Origin: JAPLDB01 sp038230515
GTDB lineage: Bacteria; Bacteroidota; Bacteroidia; AKYH767-A; 2013-40CM-41-45
DNA: 64,000 bases
Assembly (NCBI GenBank): GCA_038230515.1
Contig: JBBRND010000001.1
Location: 186,001 to 250,000, forward strand
Direction: 5' to 3'
A program made the position numbers and the translations under genes. The notes under the pieces were generated by a model. The model did not search any database. It worked only from the letters and a program-made list of their open reading frames with translations, and had not been told where the DNA came from. Positions 34,808-42,980 of the stretch are shown piece after piece (position 1 is the first letter of the stretch; each line of letters opens with the position of its first letter).

Positions 34808-35551
34808 ATGGATTCATCTCAACTGATTTTTCTTCTTCTCCTTTTTGTTGTCGCCTTTCTCTATTCAAGCGTAGGGCATGGCGGAGCAAGCGGTTACCTC
34901 GCTTTGATGGGGCTTTATCATTTCGCTCCGGAGGTAATGAAACCATCGGCACTCATTATGAACATTATTGTTTCGCTGATGGCGTTCGCGCAATATTCGC
35001 GCACAAGCTCGCTGAACAAAAAACTTTTTCTCCTGCTTATCGTGGGTTCAATTCCTGCAGCGTTCTTCGGTGCGCGGATTATAATAGATGCTTTTATCTA
35101 TAAAAAAATTCTTGCTGTCATATTACTCTTCCCTGTCTTGCGGTTACTTGGAGTATTCGGAAAAGGAGCAACTACGCAAAAAGATTTTAACCCGTTTCTT
35201 GTCGTCACGCTTGGTATCGTGATCGGATTTATTTCCGGCATGATCGGCATTGGTGGCGGAATTATTCTCAGCCCGATAATTCTTTTTATGGGATGGGCTG
35301 ACATGAAACAAACCGCTACAATTTCTTCTCTCTTTATTTTTCTGAATTCAATTTCGGGAATGGTGTCGCTCATCACAAAGGGGGTTACAATTGCTCCTTC
35401 TATTTATGTCTGGGTTGCTGTTACAGTTATTGGAGGAATTATTGGTTCTTATTATGGAAGCAAAAAATTTGAGAACACGCTGCTGAAGAAAATTCTTGGT
35501 GTCGTGCTGCTAATTGCTTCCGTAAAATTATTGTCGGAGAAAAATGGTTGA
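34808..35551 (+). CDS. Sulfite exporter TauE/SafE family permease
   Basis: 247 residues from ATG 34808 (an in-frame TTG sits one codon upstream). Seven or eight membrane helices with the family hallmarks YSSVGHGGASGYLALMGL near the N-terminus and GFISGMIGIGGGIILSPIIL in the second half. The family moves sulfite, sulfoacetate or other small anions. It is embedded between moeA and mobA and overlaps mobA by 8 bp, so it is expressed with the Moco genes. It may handle sulfite linked to a molybdenum enzyme such as sulfite oxidase (inference); none is in the window. Confidence 0.9.
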   Translation: MDSSQLIFLLLLFVVAFLYSSVGHGGASGYLALMGLYHFAPEVMKPSALIMNIIVSLMAFAQYSRTSSLNKKLFLLLIVGSIPAAFFGARIIIDAFIYKKILAVILLFPVLRLLGVFGKGATTQKDFNPFLVVTLGIVIGFISGMIGIGGGIILSPIILFMGWADMKQTATISSLFIFLNSISGMVSLITKGVTIAPSIYVWVAVTVIGGIIGSYYGSKKFENTLLKKILGVVLLIASVKLLSEKNG

Positions 35552-36125
35552 TGCGAAAAACATAACCGCAATAATTCTTGCCGGTGGAAAAAGCTCGCGC
35601 ATGGGAACGGATAAAGGCCTGATTGATTTCAATGGAAAGAAAATGGTTGAGTATGTTCTTGAAGCTGTGAAAGATTTGTGCAATCACATTATTATCAGCG
35701 GCAGCAATTCGAAGTACAAACAGTTCGGATTTCCCGTTTACGAAGACATTCATAAAAATCTAGGGCCGCTGGGAGGAATTCATTCCGGGTTATCAAACTC
35801 CGCTACCGACTGGAATCTTATTGTGAGTTGCGATCTTTCATTTGTTACAAAAGATTTTTTTCGATTCCTGTTTTCTAAGATCTCGAATGCGGAAGCGGTT
35901 GTTCCGGTGCATGATTTACAGGTCGAGCCGCTATGTGCGCTTTATCACCAATCATCGTTACCGAAAATTGAATCGCTACTTTTGAAGAACGAATTAAAAA
36001 TGCAAAACGCAGTGAAGCGCCTTGATTCAATATTTATTAAAGTCCCGAAGGAAATATTTGACCCGGCAACTATTTTCAAAAACATTAACTCTCCGGAGGA
36101 TTTTCTTTCTCCATCGCATTCATGA
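35544..36125 (+). CDS. mobA: Molybdenum cofactor guanylyltransferase
   Basis: 193 residues with the nucleotidyltransferase signature ILAGGKSSRMGTDKGLIDF at the N-terminus, GPLGGIHSGL and VSCDLSFV (metal Asp). MobA attaches GMP to Moco to form the dinucleotide cofactor used by DMSO-reductase-type enzymes, so the host probably makes at least one of these. It overlaps the TauE gene by 8 bp and the moeB-like gene by 4 bp. Confidence 0.93.
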   Translation: MVDAKNITAIILAGGKSSRMGTDKGLIDFNGKKMVEYVLEAVKDLCNHIIISGSNSKYKQFGFPVYEDIHKNLGPLGGIHSGLSNSATDWNLIVSCDLSFVTKDFFRFLFSKISNAEAVVPVHDLQVEPLCALYHQSSLPKIESLLLKNELKMQNAVKRLDSIFIKVPKEIFDPATIFKNINSPEDFLSPSHS

Positions 36126-36910
36126 AATTATCCAAAGAAGAGTTGCTTCGCTATTCCCGCCACCTTTCTCTGAAAGAGTTTGGTGTGGATGCACAGTTAA
36201 AATTAAAAGAAGCGAAGATATTAGTGGTTGGTGCCGGTGGTTTGGGTTGCCCCGCTTTACTTTATCTCGCAGCGGCAGGAATTGGAAAGATAGGTATTGT
36301 AGATTTTGATGTAGTTGAAATACACAACCTGCAGCGACAAATTTTATTTACTGAAGAAGATGTTGAAAAACCAAAATCAGATGTTGCAGTTGAGCATCTT
36401 CGAAAAAGAAATTCATTTGTCGAGTTTGAGTCGTTCAATCAAAAGCTTTCGGCAGAATCGGCCCTTCAACTATTTCCTGATTATGATTTAATTATTGGCT
36501 GCACAGATAATTTCGATGCGCGTTATGTAATCAATGACGCCTGCGTAGTGCTCGATAAACCATTTGTGTATGGTTCCATTTTCAAATTCGAAGGACAGGT
36601 TTCCTTGTTCAATGCAAAAGATAAAAAAGGAAATCGCTCAGCAACCTATCGCTGTTTGTTTCCTAATCCGCCAGCGGAGGGAACAATTCCAAGTTGCGAA
36701 GAAACAGGAGTAATCGGTTTTCTTCCCGGACTCATCGGAACATTGCAGGCAGCTGAAGCCATCAAATGGATTACAGGAATTGGTGAAACACTCTCAGGAA
36801 AATTACTGTCCGTAAACTCTCTCGAGATGAAATTTGACTTGTTTGAGGTAGAGAGGAATGAAAGCTCGTGGAAGAACAAGATTGGAGAACCGAAAGAAAT
36901 TGAAGCATGA
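36122..36910 (+). CDS. moeB: MoeB/ThiF family adenylyltransferase (zinc site missing)
   Basis: 262 residues. The ATP-binding part has VVGAGGLGCPALLYLAAAG (~34), the DFDVVEIHNLQRQ loop, and CTDNFDARYVIND. It should adenylate the MoaD C-terminus. The structural zinc ligands of E. coli MoeB are changed: the first CxxC reads TYRC and the second pair near the C-terminus is gone (ERNESSWKNK). The sulfur-accepting region PSCEETGVIG is kept. There is no rhodanese domain. Overlaps mobA and moaE by 4 bp each. Confidence 0.93.
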   Translation: MKLSKEELLRYSRHLSLKEFGVDAQLKLKEAKILVVGAGGLGCPALLYLAAAGIGKIGIVDFDVVEIHNLQRQILFTEEDVEKPKSDVAVEHLRKRNSFVEFESFNQKLSAESALQLFPDYDLIIGCTDNFDARYVINDACVVLDKPFVYGSIFKFEGQVSLFNAKDKKGNRSATYRCLFPNPPAEGTIPSCEETGVIGFLPGLIGTLQAAEAIKWITGIGETLSGKLLSVNSLEMKFDLFEVERNESSWKNKIGEPKEIEA

Positions 36911-37356
36911 CTGAAAAAAAGACCCGTTCTGTTTTCACTCCTGGAGAAATTTCTCCTGAGATGATTTCCGAAAGCATTGCAAAGCACAGCACCAAAAAAA
37001 AAATCGGAGCGCACAGTATTTTTCTTGGGCAGGTGAGGGAGGATATAATCGAAGGGAAAAAAGTTGTTGCCATTGATTATTCCTGTTATGAAGAAATGGC
37101 AAACGATGTGTTTCATGAAATTACAGAAACCACATTTTCAAAATTCAATCTCACATGCATGCACATTTATCATTCATTGGGAAGAGTTGATGCGGGAAAA
37201 ATTTCTTTGTTTGTTTTTACATCTTCGCCTCACCGGAAAAATGCAATTGATGCGTGCAGCTATGTTGTCGAAGAAATAAAATCAAAGGCGCCTATATGGG
37301 GAAAAGAAATCCTGGAAGATGAAACGTATGTTTGGAAAGAAAATAAAACCACTTAG
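36907..37356 (+). CDS. moaE: Molybdopterin synthase catalytic subunit
   Basis: 149 residues. Matches MoaE at SIFLGQVREDI, DYSCYEEMANDVFHEI, IYHSLGRVDAGKISLFV, SSPHRKNAIDACSYVVEEIK and the catalytic Lys region SKAPIWGKEIL. With MoaD it converts cPMP to molybdopterin. Overlaps the moeB-like gene by 4 bp. A long hairpin follows its stop codon and separates it from moaCB. Confidence 0.95.
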   Translation: MTEKKTRSVFTPGEISPEMISESIAKHSTKKKIGAHSIFLGQVREDIIEGKKVVAIDYSCYEEMANDVFHEITETTFSKFNLTCMHIYHSLGRVDAGKISLFVFTSSPHRKNAIDACSYVVEEIKSKAPIWGKEILEDETYVWKENKTT

Positions 37357-37357
37357 C

Positions 37358-37425
37358 TGTCATGCTGAACTTGTTTCAGCACCCCTTGCCATTTGAACAG
37401 ATGCCGAAACAAGTTCGGCATGACA
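37358..37425. repeat. Long dispersed hairpin between moaE and moaCB
   Basis: A 24-nt left arm (TGTCATGCTGAACTTGTTTC..) at 37358-37381 pairs with the right arm at 37402-37425 (..AACAAGTTCGGCATGACA) with two mismatches around a 20-nt loop. This GTCATGCTGAACTTG element is a common dispersed palindrome in Bacteroidota. In the mRNA it may stabilise or partly stop the upstream message. Confidence 0.85.
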
Positions 37426-37437
37426 ATACAAAAGAGA

Positions 37438-38346
37438 ATGATCAACATTACACATAAAATAAAAACACACCGCATTGCAATTGCTCAGGCAACAGTGCGC
37501 GTGAGCAAACTGGGAACGATTGATGCAATTCAAAACAAAAAAGTTCCGAAGGGCGATGTGTTTGAAGTGAGCCGCACTGCGGGATTATTTGCCGTAAAGC
37601 GAACGAGCGATATGATTCCTGATTGTCATCCGCTGCCGATTGAATACACAGCAATTCATCATTCCATTGAAGGACTGGAAATAAAAGTTGATGTAGAGGT
37701 TCATTCGATTTATCGCACAGGAGTTGAGGTCGAAGCAATGCACGGAGCATCGGTTGTTGCACTTACTATGTACGATATGCTCAAGCCGATTGACAAGGGA
37801 ATTGAAATTCTTAACATCAAACTTCTTGAAAAGAAAGGTGGCAAATCTGATTATAGAGATTCGTTCGCTACTGATCTCAAAGCAGTGGTGATTGTTTGTT
37901 CTGATTCTGTTTCGTCAGGAAAAAAACAGGACAAAGCAGGAAAAGTAATTGTTGCAAAACTTGAATCATTAAATATCAAAGCTGCTGATTATATCATCAT
38001 TCCTGATGAACCAACTATCATTCGCGAAAAAGTGGAATCGTTATGTAAGTCAAAAGTTGACCTGATTATTCTAACCGGTGGCACCGGAATTTCTCCACGT
38101 GATGTAACTCCCGAAACAATTCTTCCGATGCTTGATCGCGAAATTCCCGGCATCATGGAAGCAGCGCGTGAATACGGTCAGGAGCGTATGCCTTACTCAA
38201 TGTTGTCGAGAGGAATTGCAGGACTGATCGGAAAAACGTTGGTACTCACACTGCCCGGCTCAACGCGCGGAGCGGAAGAAACAATAAATGCTTTGTTTCC
38301 TTTTGTGCTGCATGTGTTCAGAATTGTGAACCACGAACCGCATTGA
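37438..38346 (+). CDS. moaCB: Bifunctional MoaC / MoaB(MogA) protein
   Basis: 302 residues from ATG 37438 (MINITHKIKTHRIAI); the longer frame begins inside the hairpin and is rejected. Residues ~1-155 are MoaC, with KGDVFEVSRTAGLFAVKRTS and DCHPLPIEYTAIHHS, the partner of MoaA in cPMP synthesis. Residues ~160-302 are a MogA/MoaB domain with VIVCSDSVSSGKKQDKAGK and LTGGTGISPRDVTPE, which adenylates molybdopterin before metal insertion by MoeA. The MoaC-MoaB fusion closes the operon and makes the cofactor route complete. Confidence 0.93.
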   Translation: MINITHKIKTHRIAIAQATVRVSKLGTIDAIQNKKVPKGDVFEVSRTAGLFAVKRTSDMIPDCHPLPIEYTAIHHSIEGLEIKVDVEVHSIYRTGVEVEAMHGASVVALTMYDMLKPIDKGIEILNIKLLEKKGGKSDYRDSFATDLKAVVIVCSDSVSSGKKQDKAGKVIVAKLESLNIKAADYIIIPDEPTIIREKVESLCKSKVDLIILTGGTGISPRDVTPETILPMLDREIPGIMEAAREYGQERMPYSMLSRGIAGLIGKTLVLTLPGSTRGAEETINALFPFVLHVFRIVNHEPH

Positions 38347-38390
38347 GTGCTGCCACAAAGTTCACGAATTTACCCGAAGGTGTTTTCGTT

Positions 38391-38419
38391 TTTGCGGTTC
38401 ATTGATTCGAGTATCTTTG
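38391..38419 (+). promoter_or_regulatory. Promoter of tRNA-Ser (TTTG ... TATCTTTG)
   Basis: TTTG at 38391-38394 and TATCTTTG at 38412-38419 are 17 bp apart, close to the Bacteroidota -33/-7 pattern. The tRNA starts 20 bp downstream. Confidence 0.65.
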
Positions 38420-38438
38420 CGACCGTTTTTAAAATCCA

Positions 38439-38524
<86 letters not shown>

Positions 38525-38552
38525 AAAAATCAATACAACTTTCTTCAGCGTT

Positions 38553-39494
38553 TCAAATCAGCAATTCATCTGCTGATTTATTTTCTTTTTCCCGTTTATA
38601 GATAAACCACAACAACCCCGCAGTAAGAATCACACTAACAGCAACAGCAGCGTAATCATTCTCTGTTCCTATTTTATCAGGATCAACAGAGATTGAATTT
38701 TCTTTGTACAGATAAGAAGCAACCACTGCCGCACCGTTATTAAAAAAATGCGCGAGGATAGGTAGCCACAGAGATCCGCTCCAGAGAAATAAATAACCGA
38801 GCATTACACCGAGCAACATGCGCGGAACAAATCCATAAAACTGCATGTGCATGGCTGAAAATAAAATGGCTGTTGCCCACACTCCCGTGTGTATGTTGCG
38901 CGACCACTCCGAAAAAATCCGTTGCAGCACTCCGCGAAATAAAAGTTCTTCTCCCAATGCGGGCAGCACAGCAATCATGATGATGGCATACACAAACTGA
39001 AAAGGCGAATTGATTGCCAGAAATTTTTCTGTCAGCTTTGATGCCTGGTCTTCGGATTCTTTCATCATGCGTTCCAGTCCCGCAAGCCAGGATGGAAAAA
39101 CCATTCTTGAATTTAATTCCCCGAGAAAATTTATGACGGGCACTGCTGCTATCAGCATGGCGAAAACAGCAGCAACGGAAATCCAATTTGGTTTTTTGTC
39201 AAGCTTCAGGTAGCCCGTTGCGCTGTTGCTGAATGTGTAAGCAACAAAAAATGCCGGCAGAATAAATGTGCCAATCTCGCTCACGGTTTGTATCAGCTTA
39301 AGAACGGGAATGGTGATCGGGTTTTCAAAATCATTCAGCAAACCTTCCAGTTGCTCGGGGCTAATACCGTAAATGGCAGATGCAAGCCCGAAAGCCACTA
39401 ATGAGAACAGAAACGCGCCCACCAGCACCATCCCTATAGCAATTAAAAACTTGGAAGCGGGCGTATTGTTCGCCCATATTGCCTTGAAGCGCAT
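38553..39494 (-). CDS. CPBP family intramembrane metalloprotease
   Basis: 313 residues, eight or so membrane helices. The family motifs are present: ALGEELLFRGVLQRIF (EExxxR, ~185), a TAILFSAMHMQF segment with the second-motif His, and LPILAHFFNNGAAV with the third-motif His and Asn. CPBP (Abi) proteases act within the membrane in prenyl-protein processing, bacteriocin immunity or stress signalling; the role here is open. The gene ends 30 bp from the tRNA on the other strand. Confidence 0.9.
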   Translation of the reverse strand: MRFKAIWANNTPASKFLIAIGMVLVGAFLFSLVAFGLASAIYGISPEQLEGLLNDFENPITIPVLKLIQTVSEIGTFILPAFFVAYTFSNSATGYLKLDKKPNWISVAAVFAMLIAAVPVINFLGELNSRMVFPSWLAGLERMMKESEDQASKLTEKFLAINSPFQFVYAIIMIAVLPALGEELLFRGVLQRIFSEWSRNIHTGVWATAILFSAMHMQFYGFVPRMLLGVMLGYLFLWSGSLWLPILAHFFNNGAAVVASYLYKENSISVDPDKIGTENDYAAVAVSVILTAGLLWFIYKREKENKSADELLI

Positions 39495-39500
39495 CTGGAG

Positions 39501-39508
39501 TATCTTTG
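39501..39508 (+). promoter_or_regulatory. Possible -7 element TATCTTTG before the small genes at 39636 and 39861
   Basis: Exact TAnnTTTG match on the plus strand, 128 bp before the ATG at 39636. A TTG lies at 39484-39486, closer than usual (14 bp). Confidence 0.35.
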
Positions 39509-39635
39509 CCGCGAAAGTAGGGATTAGTTGTAAGTGGTTTGGACAATTGTTAAATGGTTTTGTTGCGGCAATTCTTTTGAGTTGCCATAATCAAATTTCA
39601 CACCTTGAATTAACAGGCAAAGAATTAGTAATTTA

Positions 39636-39848
39636 ATGAACGATAAACATATGGTGACTTTCAAAAAAGATGAGCCGAAGGAGATTTACAATATACTTGT
39701 TAATCTTCAAAAGAAATCAGTTTCTGAAATTATTATTTCAGATAATCAAAGTGGAGAAAATATAAATTGCAAATCCAACACTTATTTATTAAAAGAGCAA
39801 GCGAATTGCATTGCATCACGATTGAAACAGTATTGTAATAATTATTAA
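39636..39848 (+). CDS. Hypothetical protein, 70 residues
   Basis: A small soluble protein (MNDKHMVTFKKDEPKEIYN) rich in Lys, Asn and Ile, with three Cys in the last 25 residues. No family recognised and no signal. The next gene begins 12 bp after its stop, so the two are probably co-transcribed. The A/T content of both is higher than that of the neighbours, suggesting a young or acquired pair. Confidence 0.55.
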   Translation: MNDKHMVTFKKDEPKEIYNILVNLQKKSVSEIIISDNQSGENINCKSNTYLLKEQANCIASRLKQYCNNY

Positions 39849-39860
39849 ATACTCCAAACG

Positions 39861-40391
39861 ATGAAAAAAAATCTTGTATTGTTAACATTCACATTTTTTA
39901 TTGCCGTTGCCAGTAATGGTCAATGTAATGTGATAAAAAAATATTTTGATGATGGTCATCCCTATTTGATCCATGCTAACGAAAAGATATTCGCAAATTC
40001 AGATTTAGAATATGGAATACAGGCAGCTTATGCACAAATGATGTTGGTTCTTGACACAACAAAAGACCAAGTGTTTTTCTTTTCGTTAATAATTATGGTT
40101 GGTGCGAAGGGTTCTAAGAAAATGGTCGTTCCAAGAAAATGTACGCTTTATTTTACCGATGGAAATATTATCGATTTGGCAGCTCAGCATCTTTTTAATC
40201 CTGAAATAGTAGCATCAATAATGACGAACAAGTGTTCGTTCGATTTAGATACAACTACTGTTTTTAAAATACACAATACATCCATTTCAAAAATTAGAAT
40301 TTATGATAATCGCGAGCAAACTGAATTATTTTGTCAGCCCTATAAAGATTTATTGAAAGAGGAATTTCTTTGTTTACTTAGTTATGAATGA
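39861..40391 (+). CDS. Hypothetical secreted protein, 176 residues
   Basis: A clear signal peptide (LVLLTFTFFIAVASNGQ) and a mature chain of ~155 residues with predicted beta structure (QVFFFSLIIMVGAKGSKKM, KMVVPRKCTLYFTDGN, TVFKIHNTSISKIRIYD). No family recognised; no sorting domain or lipid box, so it should be periplasmic. Four Cys in the mature part could form disulfides. Follows the 70-residue protein by 12 bp. Confidence 0.7.
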   Translation: MKKNLVLLTFTFFIAVASNGQCNVIKKYFDDGHPYLIHANEKIFANSDLEYGIQAAYAQMMLVLDTTKDQVFFFSLIIMVGAKGSKKMVVPRKCTLYFTDGNIIDLAAQHLFNPEIVASIMTNKCSFDLDTTTVFKIHNTSISKIRIYDNREQTELFCQPYKDLLKEEFLCLLSYE

Positions 40392-40431
40392 ATTTTAAGG
40401 TCAAACCATTAAATCTTTACTCAATAAAATC

Positions 40432-41427
40432 GTGTCCGTAAAAATCGCGCACATATCTCTCTCCGACTTCCCTCTTCTCCTTGCACCCATGGAGGATGTA
40501 AGTGATCCGCCATTTCGTTATGTATGCAAGATGAATGGTGCCGATTTGATGTACACTGAATTTATTTCCAGCGAAGGTCTCATCCGCGATGCAGCAAAGA
40601 GCATGAAGAAGCTCGACATCTTCGAGTACGAGCAGCCAATCGGAATACAGCTCTTTGGCGGAGACATTGATCACATGCGAGAAGCCGCGTTGATTGCAGA
40701 GCAGGCGAAGCCCGATCTTATTGACATCAATTACGGATGCCCCGTGAAAGCGGTTGCCTGCCGTGGCGCAGGTGCTGCACTGCTGCAGGATATTCCGAAG
40801 ATGGTAAGCATGACGGAAGAAATTGTGAAGGCAGTAAAGCTGCCAGTCACCGTAAAAACGCGCTTGGGCTGGGACGACAACACAAAAAATATTGTGGATG
40901 TAGCCGAGCGCTTACAGGACATCGGCATCTCCGCACTCTCAATTCACGGGCGCACGCGCAAGCAGATGTATAAAGGACCCGCTGACTGGTCGCTCATTGC
41001 AGCCGTAAAAAACAATCCGCGCATGCGCATCCCCATCTTCGGAAATGGTGATGTGGACTCTCCTGAAACAGCATTCATGATGCGCGAAAGGTACGGGGTG
41101 GATGGTGTGATGATTGGTCGCGCAAGCATTGGCTACCCGTGGATCTTTAATGAGATCAAACATTTTTTAAAGACCGGGCAAAAACTTTCTCCGCCTACCA
41201 TCGAGCAGCGCGTGGAGGTTTGCCGCACGCATCTTCTAAAAGCCATTGATTGGAAAGGAACCAAAGGCGGCATTCTCGAAACACGCAGGCACTACACCAA
41301 TTATTTCAAAGGGCTCGATCACATTAAAGATTACCGTTTGAAACTTGTGACTACTGAATCGCTGGAAGAAATTCTTGGGCTGCTGGAAGAAATACAGGAG
41401 AAGTATTCGAATGTGATGTGCGCATAA
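40432..41427 (+). CDS. dusB: tRNA-dihydrouridine synthase
   Basis: 331 residues from a GTG start (no nearer ATG before the conserved PLLLAPMEDVSDPPFR). FMN-dependent TIM barrel: catalytic Cys in INYGCPVKAVACRGAGA, TVKTRLGWDD, SIHGRTRKQMY and GVMIGRASIGYPWIF. It reduces uridines in the tRNA D-loop with NADPH. C-terminal helical domain is complete. Monocistronic; the region after it is filled with TTCG-rich short repeats. Confidence 0.95.
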   Translation: MSVKIAHISLSDFPLLLAPMEDVSDPPFRYVCKMNGADLMYTEFISSEGLIRDAAKSMKKLDIFEYEQPIGIQLFGGDIDHMREAALIAEQAKPDLIDINYGCPVKAVACRGAGAALLQDIPKMVSMTEEIVKAVKLPVTVKTRLGWDDNTKNIVDVAERLQDIGISALSIHGRTRKQMYKGPADWSLIAAVKNNPRMRIPIFGNGDVDSPETAFMMRERYGVDGVMIGRASIGYPWIFNEIKHFLKTGQKLSPPTIEQRVEVCRTHLLKAIDWKGTKGGILETRRHYTNYFKGLDHIKDYRLKLVTTESLEEILGLLEEIQEKYSNVMCA

Positions 41428-41527
41428 CGAATGGTTGCGAATTTTCGAATAGCGAATCGCAGTATTCTTTTTTCGTTCGTAAATTCGTATCGTTGGTTAT
41501 TCGTACAATTGTAAAATCAGAAAAAAG

Positions 41528-42040
41528 ATGGCATTGATTCTTCCGGTAAAAAATGTTTCACCTGTGTTTGGCAAAAATTGTTTTCTCGCGGAGAACGCAA
41601 CCGTTGTTGGCGATGTAGTGATGGGCGATGATTGCAGCGTATGGTTTAATGCAGTGGTGCGTGGCGATGTAAATTCTATCCGTATCGGAAACAAAGTGAA
41701 CATACAGGACGGGGCAATTATTCATTGCACCTATCAGCGCGCGAAAACGGAGATCGGAAATTTCGTGAGTGTTGGTCATCATGCAATTGTGCATGGCTGC
41801 ACACTACGCGATCATACATTAATCGGTATGGGTGCAATAGTGATGGATCATGCGGTGGTGGAATCTTATTGCATCATTGGTGCGGGTGCTGTTGTTTCAG
41901 AAAACATGATTTGCGAAAGTGGTTTTATTTATGCCGGTGTGCCTGCGAAGAAATTAAAACCGATCAGCGATGACCAGAGAAAACTTCTTGATGAGTTGCC
42001 AGATAGGTATGTGATGTATGGTGAGTGGTTCGCTAAGTAG
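41528..42040 (+). CDS. Gamma carbonic anhydrase family protein
   Basis: 170 residues of left-handed beta-helix repeats (NATVVGDVVMGDDCSVWFNA, VVRGDVNSIRIGNKVNIQDG). The three zinc His ligands are in IIHCTYQ and SVGHHAIVHGC. The family hydrates CO2 or, in some members, has lost activity; the key His are kept here. C-terminal helix present (LLDELPDRYVMYGEWFAK). Cytoplasmic. Array C begins 110 bp after the stop. Confidence 0.93.
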   Translation: MALILPVKNVSPVFGKNCFLAENATVVGDVVMGDDCSVWFNAVVRGDVNSIRIGNKVNIQDGAIIHCTYQRAKTEIGNFVSVGHHAIVHGCTLRDHTLIGMGAIVMDHAVVESYCIIGAGAVVSENMICESGFIYAGVPAKKLKPISDDQRKLLDELPDRYVMYGEWFAK

Positions 42041-42584
42041 CCGATACGTTTTTTTTGAAGAGCGAATATTGAGCATGGAATAATGAACACCGAAGTGAGC
42101 AGCCAATTCAGTATTCGATATTTAATGTCGGGTTAGTATAAGGTCCAATTACGATCCGGGTTAAGCTTGACGAAGATTGCGAGGTGTCTATTTCCGTTTG
42201 CGGGTCGGTTGATGGTGTTTGCGAAGCAGGAGATGGCGATTGCGAAGGTGAGAGCGCCAATTGTTTCGAATGAGATGCCAATTTTTTACAGCACATGATG
42301 ATTGTTAGATAGCGTGAGATGATTGCTTTAAAGCATGTGACGATTGTGATTAAGTATGCGATAATTATTTTTCAGCCTACAGCAATTTTTTTTCAACATG
42401 AGACAATTGTTTTTTAGCTTGTGACGTTTTATTTTCAGTAGATGTCAATTGTTTTTAAGTAAATGACGATTTGTTTGCAGCAGGTGTTTATTTGTTTGTT
42501 GTAAGTGTTCGTTTTTGTGCTAATATTGCGGCTTAATCCTTATCAATACCAAAATGGAGAGGGGTAAAATCAAAATAAATCGTT
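42041..42584. other. Intergenic region with repeat array C
   Basis: 544 bp without a credible gene. 42041-42149 is unremarkable; 42150-42527 is the longest gapless 21-bp array of the window; the last 57 bp lead to the HTH gene and include TAATATTG at 42521, a near match to a -7 element placed in the last unit. Confidence 0.7.
42150..42527. repeat. Degenerate tandem repeat array C, 21-bp step (18 units)
   Basis: Exactly 378 bp = 18 units. The first six or seven units share a GATTGCGAAGGT-like core (42171, 42213, 42234), the last eleven a GACGATTGTTTTTAAG-like core (42297, 42318, 42339, 42402, 42444). Unit starts at 42297, 42318, 42339, 42360, 42381, 42402, 42423, 42444, 42465, 42486 and 42507 keep perfect phase although single units differ at up to half of their positions. 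Confidence 0.92.
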
Positions 42585-42968
42585 ATGCATATAGGAGAAA
42601 TAATATCTAATCTTTTAGCGCAACGGCATATGACTAAGCGCGAGCTTGGTGATGCGATTGGGCTTACGGGTTCTTCGGCTACGTACCTTACGAGCCGCCC
42701 AAGTATTGATGTGGAAACGCTGCAACGGATAGGGAATGTTCTGAAGTATAATTTTTTTAAGCATTACCCGGTGGAGGAGGGTGCTGTGGGTGCTTCGCCT
42801 GTTATTGCTGATGAGCGCGATAAAAAAATTGCGGAGCTGGGTTCTAAAATTTCTGAAACGGAAAAGCTGCTGGAGAATTGCAAGCGCGATTTGATGATGC
42901 AGAAGCAGGAGAATATTTATCTGAAAAAAATAAATGACTTGCTGGAGAGGGTTGGGAAAAACGGATAG
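42585..42968 (+). CDS. Small HTH regulator (XRE-like) with C-terminal coiled coil
   Basis: 127 residues. Residues ~1-65 look like a Cro/CI-type helix-turn-helix: IGEIISNLLAQRHMTKRELG and DAIGLTGSSATYLTSRP, with the recognition helix around TGSSATYLTSR. Residues ~80-127 form a coiled coil (KKIAELGSKISETEKLLENC, MMQKQENIYLKKINDLLERV), suggesting dimers or oligomers. The gene stands alone 57 bp downstream of array C in the same direction, so the array could be its operator, or it could bind such arrays elsewhere. This link is inference. Confidence 0.82.
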   Translation: MHIGEIISNLLAQRHMTKRELGDAIGLTGSSATYLTSRPSIDVETLQRIGNVLKYNFFKHYPVEEGAVGASPVIADERDKKIAELGSKISETEKLLENCKRDLMMQKQENIYLKKINDLLERVGKNG

Positions 42969-42980
42969 TTGAGAAATCAA

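Noticed and set aside
42150..42527. CRISPR array or similar spacer-repeat locus
   Set aside because: Units are degenerate and contiguous, with no constant repeat alternating with unique spacers, and no cas genes are near any array.
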